Positions 19,302 through 28,206 of a stretch of 64,000 bases of DNA are shown here, one piece after another; the stretch's first letter is position 1; every line of letters starts with the position of its first letter. Position numbers and translations under genes: made by a program. Source of the DNA: an uncultured Paraglaciecola sp. (GTDB lineage: Bacteria > Pseudomonadota > Gammaproteobacteria > Enterobacterales > Alteromonadaceae); assembly GCF_913020055.1 (NCBI RefSeq), contig NZ_CAJWCF010000008.1, positions 1 through 64,000 on the forward strand, written 5' to 3'. The notes under the pieces are model-generated. The model worked only from the letters and a program-made list of their open reading frames with translations. It searched no databases and had not been told where the DNA came from.

Positions 19302-19616
19302 CTATAATTTAGCTAATAGAGCTTCGTAATCTACTCCACTTTTACGAGCCATATATTTAGCTGTATTTTGTGCGTTGTTTACCATTGCAAAAGTCACTGG
19401 ATCATAGCCATTACAGACTAAACCTTCACTCACTGTTTTAGCTTTTATGCCACTGTTTTTAATCGCACGGTTCACTTTATATTTGCTGTCACTTTTAATA
19501 GCCTCACATATTTTAACCAAATGAGCCTCGACATTTTTATCAATGGAATTAGCTTGTGCGCTGCCAGCTAAAAGAATGCCTGCTGTTAATAAACTACCGA
19601 TAATAATTTTTTTCAT
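19302..19616 (-). CDS. DUF3718-like small secreted protein
   Basis: A protein of 104 residues. Residues 1-22 are a clear signal peptide (MKKIIIGSLLTAGILLAGSAQA). The mature domain has two cysteines (in VKICEAI and GLVCNGYDP) likely to be disulphide bonded, with a conserved-looking core KICEAIKSDSKYKVNRAIK and the phrase LVCNGYDPVTFA. This pattern is that of DUF3718, a small periplasmic family of unknown function common in Alteromonadales and Shewanella. It appears to be a single gene. Confidence 0.75.
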   Translation of the reverse strand: MKKIIIGSLLTAGILLAGSAQANSIDKNVEAHLVKICEAIKSDSKYKVNRAIKNSGIKAKTVSEGLVCNGYDPVTFAMVNNAQNTAKYMARKSGVDYEALLAKL

Positions 19617-19737
19617 GATATTTCACCTTGAGTTTGTAAAGTTCTGCATGATTGCAAGTTCAAGCTTAATGTAGAGTTCAAGATGATTTAATGAGGCATA
19701 AAAAAGGCTAAGCACGGCTAAATGCGATTAAGCGACC

Positions 19738-19782
19738 AACCCACTATTCTCAGCGATAAACTATCGCAGAGAATGGTGGGTT
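19738..19782. repeat. Near-perfect 45-base hairpin
   Basis: Outer arms of 14 bases (19738-19751 and 19769-19782) match at 13 of 14 positions. After an A-A mismatch a perfect inner six-base stem (GCGATA with TATCGC) closes on a three-base loop. No T run follows on either strand, so a simple terminator is unlikely. It could be a REP-like element, a structured RNA or a remnant of a small mobile element. Confidence 0.6.
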
Positions 19783-19863
19783 AATCGTATTTGTAGGTAT
19801 TTGCTTACATTTGGATTGGTGTATCTAAGTACTGAAATTCAATTTTAAAATGGCTTAGATATA

Positions 19864-19885
19864 AAAAAGCCCTGGAATCAGGGCT
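19864..19885 (-). terminator. Intrinsic terminator
   Basis: A seven-base stem (AGCCCTG with CAGGGCT) and a four-base loop; on the minus strand it is followed by TTTTTTA. It lies 35 bases beyond the stop of the minus-strand gene ending at 19920. Confidence 0.85.
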
Positions 19886-19919
19886 ATTTACAAAAAAATT
19901 TACGACTCGTTAGTCGAAC

Positions 19920-20249
19920 CTAAAAGGCATTTTCCTGATGGATTTTAATAAACAATGGCGTTCCACGTTTGCTGTAGTCCACTTTATATTCCTTGCCATT
20001 AATAGTTTGCACAAATAACAGCGTTTTTTCCTCACCAAATACGTCAATACTGGTGAGATCTACCAATTCTAAATCTTGCGCTTTCGCTTCGCGCTTATTT
20101 TCTGGCACATTACCAGTATATTCCTTAATGCCTTTATGTGTGACAACAATGGGTGGATGATCCTCACCGTTGACAACCAATAAATCCAATTTTCGTATCT
20201 TATGAATTAAAGTATTACGACCACTTACTAAAAAGGGCTTCTCCGTCAT
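19920..20249 (-). CDS. Hypothetical soluble protein
   Basis: A protein of 109 residues with no signal peptide or membrane segment. It is predicted mostly beta-stranded, with alternating hydrophobic and charged residues (DLLVVNGEDHPPIVVTHKG, KTLLFVQTINGKEYKVDY). The translation start is supported by GGGAG about nine bases upstream. It has its own terminator and looks monocistronic. I do not recognise the family. Confidence 0.55.
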   Translation of the reverse strand: MTEKPFLVSGRNTLIHKIRKLDLLVVNGEDHPPIVVTHKGIKEYTGNVPENKREAKAQDLELVDLTSIDVFGEEKTLLFVQTINGKEYKVDYSKRGTPLFIKIHQENAF

Positions 20250-20345
20250 TTTGCTCTCCCATAAAAATGCGCTAAATTAATTAGTCTAAGTTTTTAAGAA
20301 GATACCAAAGTTCTTTTGCCCTTGCACCCCTTAGTTTTTATAGCA

Positions 20346-21473
20346 TCAGTGAGATACAGGTGGATAATTCAAATTCGAATTTAAAAACTGATGATCAGTT
20401 AAGCTTTGTAAAAATTCGATGAGATCTTGTTTTTGTGCTAGTTGCAGCTCGAAACCAGTTAAAAAAGGGCTTTTTAAAGGATTATTTATACCTTGCCCTC
20501 TGCCCCCCGCTGCATAAAATTCTATCACGTCGTCTAATGTGGCCAAACTACCATCATGCATATAGGGAGCGCTCACCTCTACATTACGTAAAGTAGGCGC
20601 TCTGAACTTACCCATATCAGTATTTTGTAGCGTGACTTCAATCAATCCTTGGTCTGAAAGAGGATAAGCCCCCATATTATCAACGTTGTATAAACCCGTG
20701 TTATGGAATGGACGTAAATCTAACCTTTGATTTTCATGTTGACTGGACTGAGTAAAATTGAATCCTCCATGACAATGAAAACACTCAAATTTTTCGGAGA
20801 AGAACAACTCCATACCTCTTTTTGCCGCATCGGTCATAGCACCATCTTTATTTTGATAGGCATACTCATCAAATGGTGATGCAAAACTGGTTAAACTTCT
20901 GACATAACTAGCCAGTGCTTTGACTATTTTGTCGTAACTAGCTTGACTGTCCTCAAAAGCATCTTTAAATAGCTGTGCATAATGTTGTTTTTCAAATCGT
21001 AGTAACACTTCATTTTCATGTCCGGTAATACCCAACTCAATTGGGTCTTCAGAAAACATTGGAATAAGAATTTGCTGTTCAATTGTATTTAGCCCTGAAT
21101 GAGCCCAGGTCAAATTACTGTTGTAGGCCACATTCACTAAGGACTGACTATTACGTCTATGTTTTTGACCAGTTGAACCTACCGCTGTTTTTTTAGGTTC
21201 AGAAAAAGAAAACTTGGGTTGATGGCAGCTAGCACAAGAAGTCGATTGGTTAAAAGACAGGTCAGTATCAAAAAATAACGTTTTTCCCAAAACAACTTTA
21301 GCGGTGGTCATAGGGTTATCTTCAGGCACTAAAGGACTTGGAAACCCTTTCGGTAATTTCCAGTCATATTCAGTATGTGGCGGTGTCACCGGTGTACAAG
21401 CCACCAACAAACTGCTCAGTATGAAACAAACACTCACTTTTACCCAGCCAATTGCGATCATGTTCACAGCCAC
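20346..21473 (-). CDS. MbnH-like di-haem enzyme (cytochrome c peroxidase family)
   Basis: A protein of 375 residues. An N-terminal lipoprotein signal ends in the lipobox LLVAC near residue 26. Two haem c motifs are visible: CASCH near residue 81 and CFHCH near 233. Between them are WAHSGLNTIEQQI and LASYVRSL, and after them RAPTLRNVEVSAPYMHDGS, all typical of MauG/BCCP-type di-haem proteins. The adjacent MbnP-like gene points to the MbnH subtype, which oxidises a tryptophan of MbnP to kynurenine to make a copper site. It follows mbnP directly: starts at 21473 (GTG, overlap of ten bases) or 21461 (ATG) are both possible. Confidence 0.85.
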   Translation of the reverse strand: MAVNMIAIGWVKVSVCFILSSLLVACTPVTPPHTEYDWKLPKGFPSPLVPEDNPMTTAKVVLGKTLFFDTDLSFNQSTSCASCHQPKFSFSEPKKTAVGSTGQKHRRNSQSLVNVAYNSNLTWAHSGLNTIEQQILIPMFSEDPIELGITGHENEVLLRFEKQHYAQLFKDAFEDSQASYDKIVKALASYVRSLTSFASPFDEYAYQNKDGAMTDAAKRGMELFFSEKFECFHCHGGFNFTQSSQHENQRLDLRPFHNTGLYNVDNMGAYPLSDQGLIEVTLQNTDMGKFRAPTLRNVEVSAPYMHDGSLATLDDVIEFYAAGGRGQGINNPLKSPFLTGFELQLAQKQDLIEFLQSLTDHQFLNSNLNYPPVSH

Positions 21474-22345
21474 TCAAATACATCTTGTGTTTTTAAGTTA
21501 GACATTAAAACTGAGCAACTTTCTTGACCTGAATGAAACAAACAAGAATCACTTTTTTGCATCGATGTATTAGCTATAAGTCTGTCTAGATGCATAACCA
21601 GTTTTGTTCCATCACGCTTTTTATCCAACTGAAAATTGATCCTATTTGGCTGAACACATTCCTCATTAGGAGCACGCATAGTCGAAACAGCACTACAGCC
21701 TACGCTGCCTAAATGAAATACCCAGTGTTTGTTAGGGCCTTGCATATCTAATCGAAAAAATTTGTGACCAGAACGCCACGACCAAAACATACTTGGCAGG
21801 TTTAATGGCGAAGGCTGTAATAAAGGATTTTGATGATTTAACGCAAATGGCACGGCAAGGGTAAACGAAAGTTGTTCAGATGTTTCTATATCAACTGGCA
21901 CTAAAAATTGCAGGTAATTATTGGTTTTGAGAGATCCTAAAATAGCTAATTCGTCTTGTGATATTTCATCCCCGCCCTCTGACTTTGTGCCACAGTCAGC
22001 GAAATGAGGCTGAATCAACACCACATCATCTGTTTGCCAAGGTGTTGAACTTAACTGTACTTGATGCTCGGTATTTTCACTCGATAATCTAACATCACTA
22101 ATAAAAAAAGCGAGTCGCTGGATAGACCACACCTGCTGATTACGCTCAAAGGCGTTGCAATTAATGGGGCTTCCATTTTGCCATATCTCAACCTTTAAAC
22201 CTTCTACTTCATTTAATCTAGAGCAACTACTATTGAGCAGCACGAAACAACTAAATACAAAAAACGTAAAAACTTTTTTTAACCTTTTATTGGGTAAAAA
22301 ATTTGATATATCAGGTCTAAAAGGTAAGATATTAACAGACTTCAT
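21464..22345 (-). CDS. MbnP-like copper-binding protein (metallo-mystery pair family)
   Basis: About 293 residues from the ATG at 22345 (MKSVNILPF); the frame extends to 22402 without a better start. Residues about 25-45 are hydrophobic and end in NSSC, a weak lipobox. The mature part has the family's landmarks: CNAFERNQQVWSIQRLAFFISDVRL, a Trp/Gly motif FWSWRSGHKFFRLDM, then HLGSVGC, and spaced cysteines (EEC, DSCLF, QESC). In the characterised family, a tryptophan is converted to kynurenine by the partner MbnH and contributes to copper binding. Function here is by homology and by linkage to the di-haem gene. Confidence 0.8.
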   Translation of the reverse strand: MKSVNILPFRPDISNFLPNKRLKKVFTFFVFSCFVLLNSSCSRLNEVEGLKVEIWQNGSPINCNAFERNQQVWSIQRLAFFISDVRLSSENTEHQVQLSSTPWQTDDVVLIQPHFADCGTKSEGGDEISQDELAILGSLKTNNYLQFLVPVDIETSEQLSFTLAVPFALNHQNPLLQPSPLNLPSMFWSWRSGHKFFRLDMQGPNKHWVFHLGSVGCSAVSTMRAPNEECVQPNRINFQLDKKRDGTKLVMHLDRLIANTSMQKSDSCLFHSGQESCSVLMSNLKTQDVFEWL

Positions 22346-22364
22346 AGTGTAATAGGTAATTTCC

Positions 22365-25100
22365 ATGCGGTGTTTAATTGGCATCATAATGATACTGGCC
22401 ATAGGGTACAGTCAAGGCGTTAAGGCGCATGCAGAACATGACAAAGCACGTTTTGTTGCCTACAACGGAGAAGATCTAGGTAACTGCGACAACAGATTTC
22501 GCCCTTGTAAAACAGTAACTTACGCAGCACAAAAGGCAAATAAGGGTGATACTATTTTGGTGGCGCAAGGACAATATACTATTAAGTCTGAACAAGACTT
22601 ACTGTATATCACTGGTCTAATTGTTCCTGTTCTGGGTGGGTTTAACCAAGTAGAACAATACCAGCAACAAAACCCCGATACCTATTTAACCTCAGTTTCC
22701 GGTGTACCTGCCGAATATGCCGAACAACTAAGTCAACAAGGCTTTCATGTTATACGTGACACAAAAGGCCTATCGAAGTTAAATATACAAGGTAAAGGCC
22801 TAAACACTTCACAACTGCAGTTGATGCAACAAAAACAAGCTAATAGCACATGTGTTGATGGCAGTGCCGCTGGCTTTGCCTGCAACAACATGTCGTTACT
22901 GGCGCATATCCCATTAGCTGACTTCCCCAACAACCCTGCTTCCGCCAGTGATATTTGGGGCCATGTTGATCTCAATACAAATAAAGAATACGCCATTATA
23001 GGGCTCAATAATGGCGTAACAGTAGTAGATGTAACCACTCCAGCCTCCCCTCAAATAATAGGCAGCATCGCTGGTTTACCTACCGCATGGAGAGATATAA
23101 AAGTGTATCAGTACTTTGATACATCTAGCTTGAGATGGCAGGCCTATGCTTATTCTACCAGTGAGGCTGATGAGTCTTTGACTCACATTGACTTAAACTA
23201 TTTAGAAAATGGTATTTCATTAGTAAAGCGCCAATCTACATACAGCTCCGCACACAATATATACATCAGCAATGTGGATTACGGGTTAAACATTGCTTTG
23301 GCAGGACAAGAACCTATGGTGCACATTTTAGGCTCCAACAGTTTTGGCGGTTCTTTTCGTTCCTACGCATTATCTGATCCTGAAACATTAGGTCATGCCT
23401 ACACCAATTCTTCAGGTGTTCGGAGTGACTATACTCACGATGCAACATCACTTACGATTAACGATACTCGTGCTCAAACCGATTGTGTTCAAGCTGAAAA
23501 TAGCGACTGTTTAGTTGTACTAGATTTTAACGAAGACTCTCTTAGAATCTGGGACCACACTGATAAAAACCAGGCAATAGAATTAGGTTCGAGCTCTTAC
23601 CCTAATGTCGAATATACTCATTCGGGTTGGTATAGCGAAGACAAACAATATGTCATCGTACACGACGAACTTGACGAAAAAAGACATGCTCTTAATACCA
23701 CCTTAAATATTTTTGATATCAGCAGTTTAAGTAATCCAACGCTAGTGAGTACATGGACAGGTAATACTCGGGCCATAGATCACAACGGATTTGTGCGGGG
23801 CAATCGTTATTATATGTCCAACTACGAACGTGGGGTAACTGTGCTCGATATCACAGATCCTGCGACCCCAGTTGAAGTAGGTTTCTTTGATACTTACCCA
23901 GTGTCTAACAATTCTGGTTTTAATGGCGCTTGGGGAGTCTATCCGTTTTTGCCAAGTGGCAATATTTTAGTCAGCGACATCAACAGCGGTTTATACATTA
24001 TTGAAGATCAAACTTTAGCTAACGATATTGGTAATATCGCCTTCGAAACCACACAAGTTAATGTAAACGAAGGCCAAAGCGTCAACCTAGTCGTGACTAA
24101 AACGGGTAATGGTACCAGTACTGTCAGCTACGAAATAATACCGGGCTCAGCAAACGTTGAGGACTTTGTTTTAACAAGTGGCGAATTACAATGGACAACC
24201 AACGACACGCAACCCCAGAGCATTGAAATCCAAACCAACAACGATGCCTTAGATGAAGTCAATGAAAGCCTTTTCATACGGCTATTTGATCCTAAAAATG
24301 GTGCGACTTTAGTCAATCCAAACATTGCCACTATCAATATCATCGATGCGCTGCAACAAGGGCAAATAGTGTTTGCCACAAATGAAGTAAAAATCAAAGA
24401 AACCGATGGCATAGTGCACATAGCAGTAACCCGTCAAGGCGGCAGTGATGGCGCTTTAACTGTTACGTATTTAGTTAGCTCGGGTACAGCGATACTTGGC
24501 GAAGATGTCAATACGGCTAGTGGCACACTTGAATGGTTAGACGGCGATAATGCAGACAAATTCATCGAGCTCTCAATAATCAACGATAACGAAACGGAAA
24601 CCGAGGAATCACTTGTATTAACACTCACAGCAAATGATTCAAACGTACTTGGCAATCAATCAACTCTAAATATAATCATCAACGACGATGAGTCTAATCA
24701 GGCACCGCTAGCATTAGCCGGTGACAATTCGCAAGTGAACACGAGACAAATCGTCACACTTTCTGGAAGTGGAACCGACCCAGAAGATCAACCACTTAGC
24801 TACCTATGGCAGCAAATTGCGGGTACTAACGTCACAATCAATAACGCCGATAGCCCAATGGCTAGTTTTACCGCGCCAAGTGCAGCAGGCACATTGGAGT
24901 TTTCACTTACCATCACAGATGATTTTGGCTTGTCTAGCTCTGATAACGTTAATGTGACGGTAGTCGCATCTGTACAAACAACTCCCCCTTCATCTGGAGG
25001 AGGCAGCCTACATTATTGGTTATTTATGGGTTTAATCACCATGCTAATCATTCGTCAAATCGAAACTCATATCCAAAATAGTATTAACAGCAAAGGGTAA
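22365..25100 (+). CDS. Choice-of-anchor B family surface protein with Calx-beta and PKD-like domains and a probable GlyGly-CTERM tail
   Basis: A protein of 911 residues. A signal peptide (about 1-23, ending VKAHA) precedes a short Cys-containing segment (NCDNRFRPC). The main domain (about 150-560) has repeated LVIP/LPVN-type beta blades (IGLNNGVTVVDVTTPASPQIIGS, RGVTVLDITDPATPVEVG) typical of the choice-of-anchor B family. Two Calx-beta-like units (about 565-775) and a PKD-like unit (about 780-870) follow. The end is SSGGGSLHYWLF, a hydrophobic helix and a basic residue, fitting a GlyGly-CTERM sorting signal for rhombosortase, although about 15 polar residues follow. It diverges from the MbnP/MbnH genes with only 19 bases between start codons, so their promoters overlap coding sequence. 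Confidence 0.75.
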   Translation: MRCLIGIIMILAIGYSQGVKAHAEHDKARFVAYNGEDLGNCDNRFRPCKTVTYAAQKANKGDTILVAQGQYTIKSEQDLLYITGLIVPVLGGFNQVEQYQQQNPDTYLTSVSGVPAEYAEQLSQQGFHVIRDTKGLSKLNIQGKGLNTSQLQLMQQKQANSTCVDGSAAGFACNNMSLLAHIPLADFPNNPASASDIWGHVDLNTNKEYAIIGLNNGVTVVDVTTPASPQIIGSIAGLPTAWRDIKVYQYFDTSSLRWQAYAYSTSEADESLTHIDLNYLENGISLVKRQSTYSSAHNIYISNVDYGLNIALAGQEPMVHILGSNSFGGSFRSYALSDPETLGHAYTNSSGVRSDYTHDATSLTINDTRAQTDCVQAENSDCLVVLDFNEDSLRIWDHTDKNQAIELGSSSYPNVEYTHSGWYSEDKQYVIVHDELDEKRHALNTTLNIFDISSLSNPTLVSTWTGNTRAIDHNGFVRGNRYYMSNYERGVTVLDITDPATPVEVGFFDTYPVSNNSGFNGAWGVYPFLPSGNILVSDINSGLYIIEDQTLANDIGNIAFETTQVNVNEGQSVNLVVTKTGNGTSTVSYEIIPGSANVEDFVLTSGELQWTTNDTQPQSIEIQTNNDALDEVNESLFIRLFDPKNGATLVNPNIATINIIDALQQGQIVFATNEVKIKETDGIVHIAVTRQGGSDGALTVTYLVSSGTAILGEDVNTASGTLEWLDGDNADKFIELSIINDNETETEESLVLTLTANDSNVLGNQSTLNIIINDDESNQAPLALAGDNSQVNTRQIVTLSGSGTDPEDQPLSYLWQQIAGTNVTINNADSPMASFTAPSAAGTLEFSLTITDDFGLSSSDNVNVTVVASVQTTPPSSGGGSLHYWLFMGLITMLIIRQIETHIQNSINSKG

Positions 25101-25246
25101 TACACTGAAAAATATAGTGTTTAAGGTGTAAGTCGGATAGAATGCCGTATATTTTTTAGGCTAATATCAAGCTTGATTGTTCCGGCTTTTACACAATAGC
25201 TCATGATGAAAATTGGGTTAGTAACACTTCCTACAGGGATGTAAAC

Positions 25247-26668
25247 ATGAAAAAAACACTACTTATTGGTGCTGGCATTATTGTGCTTGCGGCCGTTGTC
25301 ACACCTAAATTTGTTGCCAATTCATTCAATCAAAAACTCGACTCGGTTGTGGCGTTAATTGACCAAAACCCCGCTTACAGCGTATCAATCAAAGAGCGCA
25401 CAAGTGGTTGGTTTTCTAGCATGGCAACTATTAATATTGGCCTAGATACCAGTGCTTTTGCCCAAGAAAATACACCAGAGTTACAAGATGTATTCAAAGA
25501 CATGAATGTCGATGTGGTGATTGATGCACAACATGGTCCAATTTTAACGCAAAACGGTATATCCTTAGGCTGGCTAACTTGGAACGCCAAAGTGGATGGC
25601 AATAGTTTTCGTGACACCCTGGAATTCCCTGCGAATACACCTTTCTATCAAATGACTGCCTACACAAATTTGTCAGGCTCATCCACATTATCTGACAGTA
25701 TTCCAAGTTTCACCCTGAAAGATAAGGAAGCATTTAGCCAATTTTCATTTTCAGGCTGGAACGGTTCAGGCTCTTATTCAAATTCAGAAGTGAGTTACCA
25801 AGGAGTCTTAGAAACAATCACCGCCGATAGTGCGTTTGGCAAATTTGGATTAAATCAATGGCGTGTTGACTCAACTATCCAAGGCGACCTGATGCATGCA
25901 ATGGGCGGCAATTTTTATGACTCAACCATGACTATGCAAATACAGGACATCACCTTTGAACAAGTATCTGACCAAGCAAAAACAACTTTGACTGAATTTA
26001 AAATAGACGGTATTTCAGATTTCGACAAAACAACGTCTTTAATGGACACACAATTCAACTTTTATTTAAAAGAATTGGCATCAGATGGATTCAATTTATC
26101 CTCTGTTGTGGTCAATACCGAAGTCAACAATTTGCACGAGCAATTCTTTAAGGCTTATCAAACATTGATGAGCGAAATAGGTAAAGAGCCAGAAAAAACC
26201 CAAGAAAATATCAACACCTTTATGCAAGCGGAATTACTAGGGCAATTACAGGCAGAACCTGAATTGAATATCAGCTCATTCGAAGCAAAGATAAACCAAG
26301 GTAATATCACCGGCTCACTCACTAGCAAAATTCAAAACGTGACTACATTACCTGATGCCATAGAATCACCGGCTTTTTGGTTGCAACACATTATGGCTAA
26401 CGGTCAAATTAGCGCTGACCAAAGCGCCGCTTTATGGCTAGCAACCGACACAATCAAGTCTCAAATTAAAGCCGACCCTAGTGCTGCTCAAATGACCGAA
26501 GACGAAATCAACGCCATTGCACAGCAGCAAGCGATACCGATGTTGCAAGGCATGCAGCAACAAGGTTTATTTACTGAAACGACTACTGGGTATGAGATAG
26601 TGTTTTCACTAAAAGATGGCCAAGCACTGCTTAATGGTAATCCTATGCCATTACCAATTAGCCAGTAG
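25247..26668 (+). CDS. YdgA family (DUF945) protein
   Basis: A protein of 473 residues. It begins with an uncleaved-looking membrane anchor or signal (MKKTLLIGAGIIVLAAVVTPKFVA), followed by YSVSIKERTSGWFSSMATI, a stretch characteristic of the DUF945/YdgA family, where the first ~60 residues are the best conserved. The remainder is beta-rich with helices, as in lipid-carrying or AsmA-like periplasmic proteins. E. coli YdgA is about 500 residues and of unknown function. A ribosome site (ACAGGGATG) lies a few bases before the ATG. Monocistronic. Confidence 0.85.
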   Translation: MKKTLLIGAGIIVLAAVVTPKFVANSFNQKLDSVVALIDQNPAYSVSIKERTSGWFSSMATINIGLDTSAFAQENTPELQDVFKDMNVDVVIDAQHGPILTQNGISLGWLTWNAKVDGNSFRDTLEFPANTPFYQMTAYTNLSGSSTLSDSIPSFTLKDKEAFSQFSFSGWNGSGSYSNSEVSYQGVLETITADSAFGKFGLNQWRVDSTIQGDLMHAMGGNFYDSTMTMQIQDITFEQVSDQAKTTLTEFKIDGISDFDKTTSLMDTQFNFYLKELASDGFNLSSVVVNTEVNNLHEQFFKAYQTLMSEIGKEPEKTQENINTFMQAELLGQLQAEPELNISSFEAKINQGNITGSLTSKIQNVTTLPDAIESPAFWLQHIMANGQISADQSAALWLATDTIKSQIKADPSAAQMTEDEINAIAQQQAIPMLQGMQQQGLFTETTTGYEIVFSLKDGQALLNGNPMPLPISQ

Positions 26669-26797
26669 CATTAACCGCACATTTGATGGTGAGCACAAAT
26701 ATGCCAATATTTAAGGCAAAACTCACCATCAGTGCACAATAAATAGGCATTTGAATTATAAATTGCTAATTCTTGCAATATCAGGTGCGCCAAAGTG

Positions 26798-26826
26798 ATG
26801 ACAAGTCCATAAAAACTGCTTATACT
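26798..26826 (+). promoter_or_regulatory. Sigma-70-type promoter of the tRNA gene
   Basis: A -35 box ATGACA (five of six matches), a 17-base spacer and a -10 box TATACT (five of six) lie about 50 bases before the tRNA. The -10 box is followed by a GC-rich stretch (GCGCGTCG), like the stringent discriminator of stable-RNA promoters. Confidence 0.7.
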
Positions 26827-26878
26827 GCGCGTCGTTTTCGCCATCTACGGTTAGAAAGCAAAGTTAAATAAAGTAAGT

Positions 26879-26955
26879 GGCCCTTTAGCTCAGTTGGTTA
26901 GAGCATACGACTCATAATCGTCAGGTCCCCTGTTCGAGTCAGGGAAGGGCCACCA
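26879..26955 (+). tRNA. ileX: tRNA with anticodon CAU, most likely tRNA-Ile2 (lysidine-modified) rather than tRNA-Met
   Basis: A complete cloverleaf of 77 bases with the CCA end encoded: acceptor stem GGCCCTT/AAGGGCC, D arm, anticodon loop CTCATAA and a perfect T stem CCCTG/CAGGG. The acceptor stem has C4-G69 and C5-G68, the features by which TilS picks tRNA-Ile2 over elongator tRNA-Met, and the overall sequence resembles E. coli ileX (GGCCCCTTAGCTC start, anticodon stem ending CGA/TCG). The outermost anticodon-stem pair (T27, C43) is mismatched. tRNA-Met remains the alternative. Confidence 0.85.
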
Positions 26956-27383
26956 TTTTAAAGACGTTAAGCAGAAGTGCTCACTAAAATAAAATCAAAG
27001 ACCTCTCTTTTATAGCATTTAAATCTGATTTACTTTCCAAATACATTTTTATGTCTAACTACCTTCTACGAGTGAAAGAGCGCAGCATCAATATTTTCGA
27101 GTGCAATATTTAAATGTTATTCAAGCCGAATCGCATTCCCAAGATGCATCACAAAACATCCTGTGTAGCACGACATGCAGCAAGTAATCGATAAGGAGGG
27201 TTCTATATTTATCCTGTAAATATGGTCAACAGCCAAAAGAAGTAAGTAAGAAAGGCTGCTCACTACTATAGTTTTTACTGAAACCTTGAAGGCGGAAAAA
27301 CAGTGGCAAAGCCACGAAAGCGGTATCGGCGAAGCTGATGTTTTTGCTCTATCTCTCGTACGTATGTTCGCCATTCATTTATC
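26956..27383. other. Intergenic region, no gene identified
   Basis: About 430 bases between the tRNA and the broken secreted-protein gene. A minus-strand frame of 85 codons at 27117-27374 lacks a ribosome site, has an unusual Cys/Ser-rich make-up and no recognisable domain, so I do not call it. The composition differs slightly from neighbouring genes, and the right half (about 27285-27383) could belong to a dispersed repeat. Confidence 0.4.
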
Positions 27384-27896
27384 TTAGTAATCGCTGTCGC
27401 CTGAGAGCTCAGCTTCACACTTCTTATACTTAGCAATGGGGATTCCCGTTTTTTTAGTCATAACGTCTTCAGTACAAGCACTGAACTCAGCAAGAGCGGG
27501 TTCTTGAGTAAAATCCATTGACGTCATATTAAAAGCCTCTGGAATTTTTGATGAGCACTGCTTCATCACATCCAGCATGGCTTTTGGCTGAAATGTTTCT
27601 TTTGCTTTAGCCAATCTCACTGGCGCGATGCCTATGCATTTTGCTAACTCACTAGTAAGCTGTTTTTCGATCTCTTCTTCTTCGTCTTTGTAATTATCAT
27701 AGTCTTCAGGAGACATGTTTTTTTTCATTATTTCGTCGGATATAGAACTGCCTTTTTGAGAAAATTTTTCAGCCTGATTTAACATCTTTTCGTAAGTCTC
27801 TAAAAACTGATGCTTTGTCATTGGGATGCTTTCTTGCTGGGCTATTACTGAAAATTATATTGAGCCTGCGACGAGTAGCGTAATAATATTTTTCAT
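27384..27896 (-). pseudogene. Small secreted protein gene interrupted by a stop codon in its signal peptide
   Basis: The intact 145-codon frame (27821-27384) begins MTKHQF without a ribosome site. Reading upstream in the same frame gives IAQQESIP, then VSF, then TAA at 27855-27857, then AGSIMKN-type signal residues back to an ATG at 27894-27896 (MKNIITLLVAGSI, stop, FSVIAQQ). That ATG has GGAGA seven bases upstream. So the natural start and signal peptide are plain, and one codon inside the hydrophobic core is now TAA. The mature part is helical, highly charged, with four cysteines (KCIG, QCSS, ACTE, KCEA), as in small periplasmic disulphide-bonded proteins. Family not recognised. Either a pseudogene or an internal start yields a cytoplasmic form. 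Confidence 0.7.
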
Positions 27897-28206
27897 TGAA
27901 TTGTCTCCGATTAATTTGATTGAGGGATTGAGGTACAGCTAAGGATTAGCTATTAGTTTATGCGTCCGGCGCCAAAATCAATGCTTTTTTGTCATCGTTA
28001 TTTTGGATGCTCCTGAGTGCTCATTGCCCAACACCCCGACTATGTGTATAGGAAGAATAAACGCTAACCCTGCTCGAATCAATGAGTTACAGGCTGTTCT
28101 TAGGCTGCAATCATGAAGTAAAACGGGCTATTCAAATACAGATGCAAAATTTGCCAAGAATTTACCAAGCTGTAAGAATTTACCAAACCACCCATCGCAA
28201 TTAATA

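Larger units (their letters stand above)
19617..19919. other. Intergenic region with a large hairpin and a terminator
   Basis: About 300 bases without a gene. It contains the structured element at 19738-19782 and the terminator at 19864-19885, both listed separately. The left part should hold the promoter of the DUF3718-like gene. Confidence 0.5.

Noticed and set aside
22745-24655. Minus-strand frames opposite the choice-of-anchor B gene
   Set aside because: Low-complexity antisense frames without start signals, overlapping a well supported gene.
26879-26955. Use of the tRNA 3' end as an integration site
   Set aside because: No integrase gene and no repeat of the tRNA 3' end seen in the downstream decay zone.
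27117-27374. Minus-strand open frame of 85 codons after the tRNA
   Set aside because: No ribosome site, Cys/Ser-rich odd composition and no recognisable domain. Possibly part of a repeat. Not called as a gene.
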